DNA of 64,000 nucleotides from Curvularia sp. ZM96 (Eukaryota; Ascomycota; Dothideomycetes; Pleosporales; Pleosporaceae): contig JAJGBQ010000003.1 of NCBI GenBank assembly GCA_022457065.1, forward strand, positions 3,720,001 through 3,784,000. The letters run 5' to 3'. How positions within the stretch are numbered: position 1 is the first letter of the stretch; every line of letters begins with the position of its first letter. Shown piece by piece: positions 22,303 through 33,360 of this stretch. The position numbers and the translations under genes were made by a program. Below the pieces are notes generated by a model. The model was not told the DNA's origin and made no database searches. It saw nothing but the letters and a program-made list of their open reading frames with translations.

Positions 22303-23419
22303 GCAGTAAGAAAGCTTCTAGAGAGGACAGACACGAGAGAGATGTGTTAGGGGAGAGGATATGATTGATCAACTTAAGTGGCTGCTCTGGGCTTCTACAA
22401 ATGTCCTCTAGTCTTCTACTATCTATTCTCTCTACTTCTATTTGCACTTCAAAACATGTTTACTGCAGCCTTTTAGGCCAAGAGCTTGTGAAGTAATAAG
22501 GCACTGTTGAATTGAGGTGTCGATTTTGGCGCCCGAGTATCACCAAAAGTGGAACCGAATCTCCTCAGACGCTGTCCAGACTGGCCAAGCGTCGGCTGGT
22601 ATCTTGCCGATATCAGCTGATCACGTGGACAAGGTGTGGCACAGCGTCTGAACTACAAGGTAAACCAGTTGTCCTATTACGAAGGGATGTACGCCAAATT
22701 ATTTGTTGTGAATATGAGCAAGAGTTCTTGTCCGCTCACCATTTCTATTACAGATTATGATTCTTCCAATACAAGTTTTGAGAGCTGCTCGAGTTAGATT
22801 TCTCTTTAAGCGGGATGCTAGTTCAAATCTAAGGCCCTCCTTAGCCGTATTATACATACTCCGTGCATTTTCATAATATTTGTATAGTTTGATACGTGAG
22901 TTGCTTGGGCCTTATGCTACCGCGCGAGCATTTCTAACCAACACTAATCATGTTCACGATATACAAGTATACAAGCTTCCCGCCAGGCTCTAAGGCGTTT
23001 ACAGCTTGAACAGCAATTTTAAAAGGTTCTGTTTGGGGTGATTTTGGTGCCATGCTATCAGGGGTCAGTGGTGATATCCATTGTGCGTTTTGACATCTAG
23101 CATAGCAAGCTAAAGAGAGAAAAAACTAAGAGAAATTGAACATGCTATAGTGTGATAAAGATGCGGAAGGAGATTGGTTAGTGATATGTACTTTAACTGG
23201 AAACATTCTAGACTATACTGCTGGATCCGAGCTTCAGGACAAATAAGTATTCTCACCACACGGAAAAAGGTACGACATTGAATTGGGTAATTTCTTGAGA
23301 TAATATGCTCATCCTTGATATGTCTAACCTGCCGCAAAGTCCCAACACCAATTAAGAAAAATTGACAGTCAGTCTTCAGCGCAAGGATCTTCTTGCTGTC
23401 AAGAGAATTTTATGTTGAG

Positions 23420-23448
23420 TTGATACATGACGCAGCCCTCAATGTCAA
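23420..23448. repeat. Dispersed 29-bp element, copy 2
   Basis: Same orientation as 20038-20066, one mismatch. It ends 13 bases before the DAO oxidase stop codon. Confidence 0.75.
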
Positions 23449-23461
23449 AGAAAAATGCTAT

Positions 23462-25404
23462 CTACAGGTGCGGGCTGGGCATAATTCCCTGGACTCTATC
23501 TATATTACAATATGGCTTCTTGGCACTGGCTTCGCACTGCTCTCTGTAAGCCTGCAGTATCTTCTCTGGATCCGTCCCTTGTAGCTTGGCAATGCGCTCT
23601 TCTGTGACTTGGAACGGCTGCGGCAGCGCAGGGTACGATGCTGAGGCGAGCAGCTGCGGTGTGCTATGCTGGAAACTGACGGCATCTAGCACTAGAGGCG
23701 CTAGGTGTGCGGAGGATAGTAGGATACGTGGCATTCCTGTTGTTGTATAACAGTTAGAACAAGTGATCTCATTTCATTTCTTCTTCTTGAGAAGCGGGAG
23801 AGGGGGATGTAGAAAGGATAATACGTACCGTGACCTGAGAATCCGGCGTTGATGAATTGGTGGCTGTGAGATGGTAGGGCGCCGACGAATGGGAAGCCGT
23901 CTGCGCTTGTTTCGTGGGCTAAATAAAACATCATCTCGTCAGCTTTCGTCTTCCAAATTCTTCATGCATCGTGTCTCTTGCAACAAGAAATATCCAACAC
24001 TTTTTTTTTGCATGGAATAAACTCACCTCCCGTCCACGAACCACCTTTCTCCACCTCCCGACTCAACTCTGCTACTTTGGGCCCAGGCCACCCCACTACA
24101 TCCGCCGCAGGCCATGTTTTGTAGAACTCGGGTACCCCATCGATCTGTCGGTCTTCCTGGTCGTTGATCAGACTGGCTTCGGGCTTGTGCGTGAGAAGTT
24201 GGCGTGCGCCGCCGATGATAATGGTGTTGTAAGGGGGTGGGAGTTGGATGTGGTAGTTCTGTGAGGAAGGTGGTTAGTTCACTCGTCCGTTGTTTTTCCT
24301 TTTTATGAATAATGAAGAGGGGAGAAAGTTACATTAACCACACTATCCCAGTGCTGAGCGCCCGTACGCTTTATGAAACTTGCGGGCGCCTTGATAGCGG
24401 CAATGGCACCTAGTTGGGGTAAGATTAGTTTTTCGAATTCGGGGAGCAGATGCGAGGCCCAGCGACAGGTGGTGTGGACTACACTCCTAGCTCGGATGGT
24501 GCCGCGGGGAGTGCTAAGGGTGATCCAGCCGGCAGAGTCGCGCTCCGAGACGCGGGTCACAGGGGTGTTGGCGTGGAGAGCGAGAGAGGTTTCGTTCAGG
24601 AGGATCCGCAGGAGGGCGTGGATGAATTTGTAGGGCCATCTGGGAGGAGGTTAGATGTTTGATTTGGAGAGAAGGGGGTGGAGACAGTAGTCTGACATTG
24701 ATCCTGTTGCGTGCATGATGGCACCAATTGCTCCCTTCATTTGCGTGGCTTCTTCTGCCTCTGTCTGGTTCGTGATCACCTTACACATTTTGACCATGTC
24801 GTTGTCGTCGCCGTGGTCCTTCCGCATTTCTTGCAGTGCATTGGTGAGCCGTGCCCATGCTTCCTCTGTCATGGCTGCGTCGAATGTCTCGCCAAGTTGC
24901 AGACAGACTTCTTCGGTGATACCCTCGGCTTCGCAAAGCTCTTTGAAGGCGCGCAGGTGGGCAACCTCATGGCGGATGAGGTGCATGGCACCATGTGGAC
25001 CGAAGCGCTCCCGCCACGCGGGATATCGTGAGTAAACATGTGGTCGTAGTTGGCCTCCTATATCTTTTGTTAATGAAATTGCCATTTCAATCACGTGGTT
25101 CGTTTACCATTACGCCCAGTAGCGCCGCCACATATGTCGCGTGCTTCCAGGATAGTCACTTGGGGCTTCTTGGAAGCATGTTCTGTGTACTAGAACTCCG
25201 TGTCAGAGCAAGGATTCATGCAACCATCGACGCATGACATACTTTATGGATCCAATAGGCTGTCGAGACACCAGCATACCCGCTGCCAATGATTGCGACA
25301 TCAGTCTCCTCGGGCAACTGTTCGCTGGACCGGAAGTCTCGCAGAGGAGACTCGGCAGCTTCGATCCAGTACGATTTGGTTGGATTGTTAGTAGGTAGGA
25401 CCAT
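23462..25404 (-). CDS. FAD-dependent amine oxidase, DAO family (first copy)
   Basis: D-amino-acid-oxidase-fold flavoprotein, 502 residues in seven exons: 25404-25243, 25189-25108, 25057-24697, 24639-24333, 24258-24027, 23918-23829 and 23736-23462. The FAD fold is DVAIIGSGYAGVSTAYWIH; the flavin loop is ILEARDICGGATGRNGG. SVVHTTCRWASHLLP, IIIGGAR and GFPFVGALP followed by FSGHG complete the DAO pattern. Fungal proteins of this type are usually named gamma-glutamylputrescine oxidoreductase or FAD-dependent oxidoreductase. They oxidise an amine or amino acid to aldehyde/imine, ammonia and H2O2. The C-terminus (PHL) is not a peroxisomal signal, unlike the second copy at 31744-33360. It shares a 454-bp divergent promoter with the HAD hydrolase. 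Confidence 0.88.
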
Positions 25405-25626
25405 GATCGCTTCTTTTTCTTGTCGTATAGTTGGCACAGACAACGGTTAAGCAAAAACCATCAGATAAAAAGACACTACAGTCAAGGAACACCCAGATAG
25501 CGCAAGCTTCACTTATTTCAAGGCCGCAAGGACAGTTATCAGATTGTGGACTGATGTATGAGACACACCGACCGGTAAAAGTACCGGTGTGAGATAGGGT
25601 GCTCAAAGCAAGAGGCGGTCTGATCA

Positions 25627-25635
25627 CCGGGCCGG
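25627..25635. promoter_or_regulatory. CCGG-N-CCGG operator-like site 1
   Basis: Reads CCGGGCCGG. One of four exact CCGG-N-CCGG copies in this cluster, each in a promoter. As I recall, Aspergillus PrnA binds CCGG-N-CCGG. Confidence 0.6.
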
Positions 25636-25697
25636 GTGTAAATAGGCTGCGGGGTAGCTCCAAGCAGAGTACCACTTTGGCCTACCCCACGGGATGG

Positions 25698-25707
25698 CCG
25701 GGGCCGG
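25698..25707. promoter_or_regulatory. CCGG-N2-CCGG site
   Basis: Reads CCGGGGCCGG, 152 bases before the HAD start. With a two-base spacer it also fits the Leu3-type consensus. Confidence 0.45.
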
Positions 25708-25858
25708 TATGGAATTATTCCCCATGTTAAAAATCATACATCAAACATTATACGCTTTCATACTTCTCGTCACAAAACACAGTTGATCTCTAAAACCTTA
25801 CTCTCCTAATCCATTGGCCTTTTCTCACAAGCCATTTAACAACCCCAAGTAAAAAAAC

Positions 25859-26587
25859 ATGTCGCAACCGAAAAAGCACGTCGTCTTCGACATTGTCGGT
25901 ACCTGCGTCTCTTTCGACGCCTTTTACTCCGCGATCGAAGCCACTATCGGCCCCAAACTGCGGCAAAATACAATCACCGCTCAGCACTTTGGCTATACTT
26001 GGCAAACCGCCGCCGAGATCGAATTCACATTCTTCTCCATCTGTGGTACCTACAAGCCCTACAAAGAACTCCTACGCGGATTCTTCTACCGCACGCTTAG
26101 CCTCTGTGGCGTAAAAGACCCCGAAAGCATCTTTACAAACGAAGAAAGAGACAAGTGCGTCGAGGGATATTCTGCCCTACAGATGCGTCCGGGTACCCAC
26201 GAGGCATTTCAAATTCTACGAGACAATGGGTTTACAATCTGGGCTCTGACAACAGGCGATGTCCAGCGAGTGAGTGGATATTTCGAGCGTGCTAAGCTAC
26301 ACATGCCGCTTGAGAACCTGGTGAGCTGCGATTCTGTTGGTGTGGCTAAGCCCGCTGCCGCTGCCTACAAGGTTATGTGGGATAAGCTCGGTGAGAACGA
26401 TATCAAGTGGTTCGCAGCTGGCCACATGTGGGATATTCATGGGGCAACGAGGGCTGGATTTCGAGGCGCGTGGACTGCGGAGTATGAGCACAATCCCTGT
26501 TTGGACGTGTTTAAAGAGGCCAACATGGAGGTTGTGGAGAAGACTCTGGTGGATATGGCGAAGGCCATTGTGGCCAAGTCGGCATGA
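25859..26587 (+). CDS. HAD-superfamily hydrolase, 2-haloacid dehalogenase type II-like
   Basis: 242 residues, single exon. The nucleophile motif is VFDIVGTCVSFD (Asp in DxVGT). Motif II is ALTTGD, the conserved lysine is in GVAKPAAAAYKVM, and the acidic motif is AAGHMWDIHGA. This is the L-2-haloacid dehalogenase subfamily, whose members attack C-halogen or other small substrates. Two positions that are Ser and Asn in characterised dehalogenases (SSNxWD) read AAGHMWD here, so true dehalogenase activity is doubtful. Its place between two amine oxidases and an aldehyde dehydrogenase, and the shared operator, suggest a role in the same catabolic route. Confidence 0.85.
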   Translation: MSQPKKHVVFDIVGTCVSFDAFYSAIEATIGPKLRQNTITAQHFGYTWQTAAEIEFTFFSICGTYKPYKELLRGFFYRTLSLCGVKDPESIFTNEERDKCVEGYSALQMRPGTHEAFQILRDNGFTIWALTTGDVQRVSGYFERAKLHMPLENLVSCDSVGVAKPAAAAYKVMWDKLGENDIKWFAAGHMWDIHGATRAGFRGAWTAEYEHNPCLDVFKEANMEVVEKTLVDMAKAIVAKSA

Positions 26588-26893
26588 GCGTGGAAAGATA
26601 GAAAAAAAAAGTAATCAAACAAAGTTCTTTTTGTTTCCAATTAATCGAGCATGTCCGCGTGAATCGCCTCCACGTCCCGCTGGATAAAATGGAGTTCCCC
26701 CTGCAGCGGAGGTGAGCAGTTGGAGTGAATTTCGTCATACGCGGGCCAAGAGGCCATTGAGGTACTCATACTTGCGCCGGGTACCTGAGCGAGATATTAA
26801 AAGAAATCTAGTGCGATAAGAAGGCGGCTGGACAAAGCTCATGCATGACATCAATATGCTACTAAATTCAACATCAATCCCGGTGCTCGGGTC
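26588..26893. other. Short tail-to-tail intergenic
   Basis: 306 bases between the HAD and aldehyde dehydrogenase stops. Nothing recognised. Confidence 0.6.
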
Positions 26894-28679
26894 CTACAGC
26901 CGACTGGGCGCTAGTGTAAGGGTTCCCGTCTTCGTGATGAGGTACTCCTCTATCGCAACGTCTTTCCCCGCTTCCTTGCCATAGCCCGATGACTTGATAC
27001 CTCCAAACGGCGATTCGGCACACGAAGAGTTTCCTAGTATGATGTTAGCGATAACGAATCTACAAGCCATATCAATAGCAATGACGAACCTGAATTCATT
27101 CCAACCATCCCTGCTTCTAGGCTCTCCAACAGACGCCAGGTCCTGTTGACGTCATTGGTGAAGAAATATGAGGCAAGGCCCATGGATGTGTCGTTGGCGT
27201 ATTTGACGGCCTCTTCCTCTGTATCAAATCGATATAAGCACAGCAATGGACCGAAAATCTCCTCCTTAGAAGCCAGCATGTCGCTCTTCATCTCCGAGAT
27301 GACGGTTGGCTCGAAAAAGAATCCCTTGGGAAGAGCAGATGGCCTTCGTCCACCAGTCTTCACGATACCGCCCTTGGCTCGAGCGTCTTCAACTAGCCTC
27401 TCTAGCTTCTCGATGCTCCGTGGAGTGGTCAATGGTCCCATCGTGGTTTCGGCCTGCGAGCCGTGTCCGACACGAATATTTAACACAGCCTCGAGAAGCA
27501 TCTTCTCGAACTTTTCGAAGACGCCGTTCTGTACGTAGATTCGATTGGCATGAGTGCATGCTTGACCGGCTGTCCTCCACTTCAAGATCATTAAGGCTTT
27601 CAGAGCGGCATCAAGATCGGCATCGTTGAAAACCAGGAACGGACAGTTACCACCAAGTTCCATAGTCACCTTCTTCAATCCGTAGCTGCAGTGTCTTGCA
27701 ATTAGGCTTCCAATAGCGGTGCTTCCAGTAAAGGTGACTTTCCGCACAAGGTCATGCTTGCAGAGAGCCTCACTGAGCTCAGGGGTATACTGGTTGTCAG
27801 TCGTCAAAACGTTCAAGACGCCATCAGCAAAGCCGGCTCGCTGCGCAAGGTCTGCCAGTGCAAGTACGCTCAGCGGGGTTTCTGGAGAAGGCTTGATGAT
27901 CATGGTGCACCCGGCCGCAAGTGCTGCAGCAGCTTTACGCATAATCATGGCGACTGGAAAGTTCCAAGGCACGAGAGCAACAGCCACACCAATTGGCTGC
28001 TTGATAACGAACACCCGGCGGTCATCAAAGGACGGTTGTGCGACAGAGCCTCGAATCCTCTCTGCTTCTCCCGCGAACCACCAAGTGAAGCCCAGCCCAT
28101 ATTCGACCTCTCCTATAGCCTCGGCCAGAGGTTTACCAGACTCGAGAGTGACGATTTTTGCGATATCATGCTTATTTTCCTCTATGAGTTGGTGCCAGGC
28201 GAGAAGCAGCTTGGCCCGCCGCCGGGGATTCACATTGCGATATATCTCAAAAGCAGCCTGCGAGGACTGCACGCAGGCGTCAACATCGGAAGCGTCAGCC
28301 GTTGGACAGGTGGCAAAAGGAGCACCGCTGCCGGGGTCTATTCCGTATAAAGCAGGTCGAATTAGCAGGCGGGACTCTCACGTGGCTGGGGAACGTCCGA
28401 CTGACCAACAATGTCAAAAGTCTGTCCAGAGCGGGCGCCGATCCAACGGCCATGAACGAAGCATCTGTCGTGGAGCAGTGTGGGGTCGTGGAGCTACGAA
28501 GTACGGAGTAAGCATGAGCAAGACAAAGGCGGTTAGTGCGTGGTGCTTGGTGCCGATAAGAGTGGAGGCGTTGCGATAGCAGGGATGCTGGCCTCGGCTA
28601 TCTGGCCAGATGCACTCACCCAGGCCTGGACATCTGGTCGGTCGGCGTTCACATACGGAAGCGCTTTTCCCTCAGACAT
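26894..28679 (-). CDS. Aldehyde dehydrogenase, succinate-semialdehyde type, with SRL tail
   Basis: NAD(P)-dependent aldehyde dehydrogenase, 511 residues in four exons: 28679-28620, 28493-28406, 28337-27090 and 27033-26894. CFVHGRWIGARSGQTFDIVD opens the fold. Cofactor and catalytic motifs are VPWNFPVAMIMRKAAAALAAG, TFTGSTAIGSLIA, the glutamate in VTMELGGNCPFLVF, and the catalytic cysteine in GQACTHANRIYVQ. The spliced last exon gives the conserved NSSCAESPFGGIKSSGYGKE. This is the SSADH (GabD/Uga2) branch. The protein ends in SRL, a canonical PTS1, so import into peroxisomes is predicted. It most likely oxidises the aldehyde made by the neighbouring DAO oxidases. Its promoter is shared with the Zn2Cys6 gene. 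Confidence 0.9.
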
Positions 28680-28923
28680 GGTAGTATATCGGCAGTAACA
28701 CGATTGGATGTGCTGATAGCGCCACGATAATGCACTGATAGATGATCTCCTGCAGCGCTGTAGTGTTATACATGCTCACCCGCGGCACTTGAGCGTGTCA
28801 CGTGTACAACCAGTGTCCGGCCCGGTTAGCATGACAACCGCTCGTGCCGGTTAAATGCTGACCGTGCCGGTTGCGAATGGAGTCCACCTTTCCATTACCT
28901 TTCACGAAGGTTTCCGGTCGAGC
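28680..28923. promoter_or_regulatory. Divergent promoter, aldehyde dehydrogenase / Zn2Cys6 regulator
   Basis: 244 bases only. It contains CCGGCCCGG at 28817-28825 and two further GTGCCGGTT half-sites at 28845-28852 and 28865-28872. If the regulator binds these, it would also control itself. Confidence 0.65.
28817..28825. promoter_or_regulatory. CCGG-N-CCGG operator-like site 2
   Basis: Reads CCGGCCCGG; 138 bases before the aldehyde dehydrogenase ATG and 99 before the regulator ATG. Confidence 0.6.
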
Positions 28924-31615
28924 ATGGAGCTGGAGAACCCAAGACCCACCAAGAAGCGGCAATTGGCTGCCGAAGAGCGACAACGGGCGGTGCGAGCGTG
29001 AGACAACACCCACGTGTCGTGTGCAAAGCTGCGACGAGCATCCGCGCTGACTCTCTCTGCGTAGTTGTGACGAATGTCGTCGTCTGAAGGAGAAATGCGA
29101 GGGTGGCACGCCGTGTAAGCGTTGCCGCCATCTTCGCCGTACATGTGAATTCAACAATACGTCTGCTCCTACAGCAAGGCGAGGGCTTGACTCTGGCGCC
29201 TCGTCGAAGGAGCTCAAAGACCTCAGGGATCGCGTGAGGTACATGGAGACGCTTCTAAATCACCATTTTCCACGTCTTCCCTTGGATATCGAGGCATTGC
29301 GACACGCATGCGAGGCCCTTCCCTCTTGGTCACATGATTACGGCCAGGTTGGGACGTCTCACTCAAAAATAGAGCCCACTGCGGTACAGCCCGCTTCTGA
29401 CAGTCCGGGTATCGAAGACGAGAAGTGTACCGTTGAATATGTGGACGACACTACCGCTCGTATGTTCCCATCCAGCTCAAACAAGGTGTGGCATACTGAC
29501 TCAACGGGTGTGTTGCGATGCAGACTACTCTGGTGAATTCTCACATTGGAATTTTTCCATGCACATTAAGCGTAATATCGACGAACTCATTGCTAAATCG
29601 CACGTCAAGGTAGGTCAGTGGGTGGGCGTGTGTTGGTGTTTGTCTTCACAACTCCGATTCATACAAGGCCGTGCTCATGGTATTCTCTAGACCCCGGAAA
29701 GTGTCAAACGTGTGCCGGATTTCTATCGTGTTGCGGAGCCGGATCCTGGCTCAACATCTATCCCAGAGATTGTCGCCCTCCTCCCCCCTCGCCCAGTAGC
29801 AGCCTTCCTGGTCAACGTGTTCTTTAGACATGCTACGAGCATTTACTACTTTGTCGACAAAAACTGGGTCAAAGAAACGCTGGATGATCTCCAAGCAAAC
29901 TCGGCACGTTGGCGTTCTAAAGACATCCCTGCAGCATGTGTGGTCTTGATGGTACTCGCGGTGAGCACCCAATACGTGCACTTAGAGACGTCAAGGCAGA
30001 ACAGCAGGCGTGGACGGAAAGCATCAGGAGGTCACGACACACCTGCTAATTGGGAGCTCGATGTTGGCTCGACGTTTTACCGCCAGGTGGCCAAATCACT
30101 TTCAGAACTCATACATGCTGGCTCTGTGTTGAGTGTCCAGGCGTTCCTTCTCCTCGGCATATATGCTTTGCCAATTGATGCATCTGGACTGGGTTATATC
30201 TATCTAAATCTGGCCGTCAAAGTTGCCATCCAAAATGGCATGCACCGAAGAGTTTCCAAAGCTGTTTTCGATCCAAGATCCAAGGAGATTCGGCGGCGCA
30301 TATGGTGGACAGTGTATTGCGTAGAAAGGTTAGTGTGTACTGATCACAACATTATTCTTGACGCTTACACTGGCTTCCAGGAAAATCGGAATTTATCATG
30401 GCCGCCCAGCATCTATCGCGCGTTCTGATATTGATGCAGACCTGCCGAGCAGTTCCATAGCAAGCAGTATAGATTGCGATGGCTTTGATGCAACAGGGTT
30501 ACTGGAATCCATTGACTTGACTTGCCAAGCCGAGGCATTTCTACACCAAATGTATGTAGATACAACTTCAAAATCGCTATTGTACCAGACTTTTGACTAA
30601 TTACGTTTCTAGCTCTCAGCTTCGCACATGTCCGAGATCAGAGGCCGGTACCATCATGGATCGCATCAAGCAGATGAAGACCAAGTTGCAGCGTCCATGG
30701 GCATCTCGCCACTCCGATTTGTCATCACCGTCTAATGGGGATCGTGTTCAGCTTTCAGAGTCCCGCGCTAGACTGCACGCACGTTTGGAGTGTTGTCTAG
30801 TACACATGTTCATCGGGCGACCTTTCATCCTGGCTCACCGGCAGGTGCGGCAAGACGGACAACGCAGAAACTCTGCTTCTGTAACAGAATATCCGGAAGC
30901 GACATCATCTGCATCTCCTCCTCCATATATGCGTTGGCAAGTCTTGATTGAGGACTGCATCTCGGCTGCTAACGAGGTCATCGATATCTGCCATAGCATG
31001 CAAACTGGTGGCATGGGTCTTGCAAAGTCCTGTTACACTGAATACAGCGCCTGTCGTGCATCGCTGCTAGTCCTAATTGCCTACAGCATATTCCGTCGCT
31101 CCAACGAATTCTCAAGCAATCTGCAAAAAGGCCTTGACGCGATAAGAGAGATGGCTTCAGTAGGTGACTCGGCTCGCTCAGAAGTGTCTCTTCTCGAGAC
31201 ACTGGAAGCGGCGCTGCACCGACTCGAGGCTTTCGACATAGAGTCGCACCACAGTACACCTGATGCGGGAGAAGAGCCAGCCCAAGATGGGTATGAAGGC
31301 CTTCTCGACTGGTACACCAAAACAGCTGGTACTATGCATTCTCGATCTGGCTCTGCTTCAATACCGATGAGTGCCGACTATCAAGGTCCAAAGACACAAG
31401 GCGTTGCGCCTGGTCCGCAGCCTGCACCCCATGGAAATAGTTTTACCCCAGACTGCCTTCCTGAAGGCCACACGGTTGACGAGTACCCTTTTAATCTGGA
31501 CCTGTTCAATATGGATGGGAATATTGCCTTCTTTACTTCTGATTTCAACGACCATGGCAATGCAGAGAGCGAACTGTTCGAAAATCTCTTGTGTATGCCA
31601 AAACAGAACCTGTAA
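28924..31615 (+). CDS. Zn2Cys6 transcription factor, probable cluster regulator
   Basis: Nuclear binuclear-cluster regulator, 788 residues in six exons: 28924-28997, 29065-29459, 29524-29609, 29691-30328, 30381-30551 and 30613-31615. The first intron splits the zinc cluster. Spliced, the cluster reads C-x2-C-x6-C-x5-C-x2-C-x6-C: ACDECRRLKEK, CEGGTPCKRC, RHLRRTC. A basic stretch precedes it, and a coiled segment follows (KELKDLRDRVRYMETLL). The middle region has the fungal-specific TF domain (GYIYLNLAVKVAIQNGMHR, EIRRRIWWTVYCVER, GRPASI). The C-terminus is acidic with aromatic residues (YPFNLDLFNMDGNIAFF), likely an activation domain. CCGG-N-CCGG sites lie in its own promoter and in those of all neighbouring catabolic genes. 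Confidence 0.88.
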
Positions 31616-31743
31616 CCAGTAATTAATAGACGAATATTGAGCGCCCCTGGTATAAACAAGAATCTCACTTGGCTTTATGACGTGCCTCATGAAAGTGCGT
31701 TCATATTAATATCAGTCAGTCTATCGATGCAGTTGCTCCCCAT

Positions 31744-33360
31744 CTATAATTTCGCCAGAACAGGTTCACTCTTCTGAATTCGCTGCCACGTCTGCAACAC
31801 CGCATGGACTTTCTGCTGAGACCACCTTTCCGGTGTAACTCGATACGGCAAAGGTAAGTCCACATTCTCGCTGTCACCCGTAAGCGCCATTGACGCGAGC
31901 GCTTTTGCTGACAGGAATATCTGCGGCATGCCGTGTCCGGTAAAACCGGCGCAAAGGTACTGTCCAGGTCTTCCGCAGACAGGCCCGACATATGGGAACT
32001 CATCGTTTGAATAGCCCATGACTATTTTTAGTTCAACGTTAGCGAAAGACACTACCTCGCCGCAAGTCCAGACTATGCGCAATGATGTACTTACTGCCAG
32101 TCCAGAGGTCTTCAACACGTGCACCGCTGTTTTCCCATCCGTAAAAATGCCGCTGCATATAATCATCAAAGTAGTTCTGACTAGCGGTAATCAGTCTGCT
32201 GTCGTCTGCAACGTCGAACCACTCGTTCAAGCTCTTGTAGAAAGGTCCCCGGGCGCCGCCCACTACGATGCTGCCATCCGGCCGAGGACTCATGTAATCG
32301 TATTCGTAATCTGACAGACGCATCATGTAGCTGTGCTTCAATTTCGGCGCTTTGAGACCTGCAATTCGAGCGACCATGCCTCGGACAGGCACGATCTTGC
32401 CTTTCATTTCAGGAACTAGGGCGGAAGTGTAGCCGTTGGTGGCGTAAATGACCGTCTTGGTTTTTACGGTGCCGCGCGGTGTTTCAACGGCCCATTTGAA
32501 CCCCTTTGGCTCTCCTTCTATCGGTTGAACTTTGGAGACTGGCGTGAATGTTTGCAGATTGACGCCTGATGATACGGCATCTTGCAGGAGGTGCGTGACA
32601 AGTCTATATGGAGCTAGACGGGCGGCATCATATGTGTGGCAAGACAATGCACCTCGAACACCAGACACCTGTTTCATCCGTCAGCAAGAGATGCCGTGTA
32701 CGCTGACATAGTCGTGTCGAATAAAGCACTAACCTCTTCGGCCTCCTTGCCGGTAAAGAACTTTATCGACTTTGCCGTAGAAATACCCGCCTTGGTAATT
32801 TTCTCGATATTGGCCTTCATTTTGTCTCTGCCCTGCGGAAACTTGCATACATCCATGACTTTGGTGTCTTCATAGTCGCAGTCGATTTGCTGGCGCTTGA
32901 CCAAGTCCCTTATGGCATCTACTTGACGCTGCTCAAACGACGCCACATGCTCTGCGACTGCCGGACCATGACTGTCCAGCACGCCAGCAGCTCGCAACAA
33001 TGGATCTGGCTTCAAGTGGCCCCCTAGAAATGCGTGATTTTGTCAGCGACCGTCATACGATATTTTGCCGGGTGTTGGGAGATACGTACCATTTCGGCCC
33101 GTAGCGCCGGAGCATGCCTCACGAGCCTCAAGAATGAGTATGGATGGAACTGGCCGCTTTGCACGCGAGCTCTCCTCAATTAGGTGGTGAACAATCGACG
33201 CGCCAGAGTAGCCTGCACCAATGACCACAATATCAGCTTCTGTGATAAGGTCGGTGGTACTGCGATGGTTGTCAATGGGCGCTCGTTGTTTCCGCCAATA
33301 AGAAGGCACGGAATTGGCAACCGGAAATTGCGGGCTATCACCACGCTGCGAAGTCGACAT
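31744..33360 (-). CDS. FAD-dependent amine oxidase, DAO family (second copy), AKL tail
   Basis: 470 residues in four exons: 33360-33090, 33023-32734, 32668-32095 and 32021-31744. The dinucleotide motif is DIVVIGAGYSGASIVHHLIEE, then LILEAREACSGATGRNGGHL. TKTVIYATNGYTSALVPE, SIVVGGARG and IMGYSNDEFPYVG with CAGFTGHGMPQIF complete the DAO fold. It is clearly a paralogue of the protein at 23462-25404 but diverged. It ends in AKL, a canonical PTS1, so it should work in peroxisomes where the H2O2 it makes can be destroyed. Likely substrate is an amine or N-modified amino acid (inference). Its promoter has CCGGGCCGG 139 bases upstream of the ATG. Confidence 0.9.

Larger units (their letters stand above)
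21149..23461. other. AT-rich gene-poor tract
   Basis: 2.3 kb with no convincing coding frame. It holds the right arm of the inverted repeat (22201-22302) and a second copy of the 29-base element (23420-23448). The sequence between 22140 and 22480 is rich in TAG/CTA and looks like decayed transposon DNA. The remainder is the promoter of the secreted protein gene and the 3' end of the first DAO oxidase. Confidence 0.6.
25405..25858. promoter_or_regulatory. Divergent promoter, DAO oxidase 1 / HAD hydrolase
   Basis: 454 bases between two start codons. It holds CCGGGCCGG at 25627-25635, almost exactly midway (223 and 224 bases from the two ATGs). CCGGGGCCGG lies at 25698-25707, and a pair of CCGG boxes in ACCGGT context lies at 25572-25587. 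Such boxes fit a Zn2Cys6 dimer site. Confidence 0.65.
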
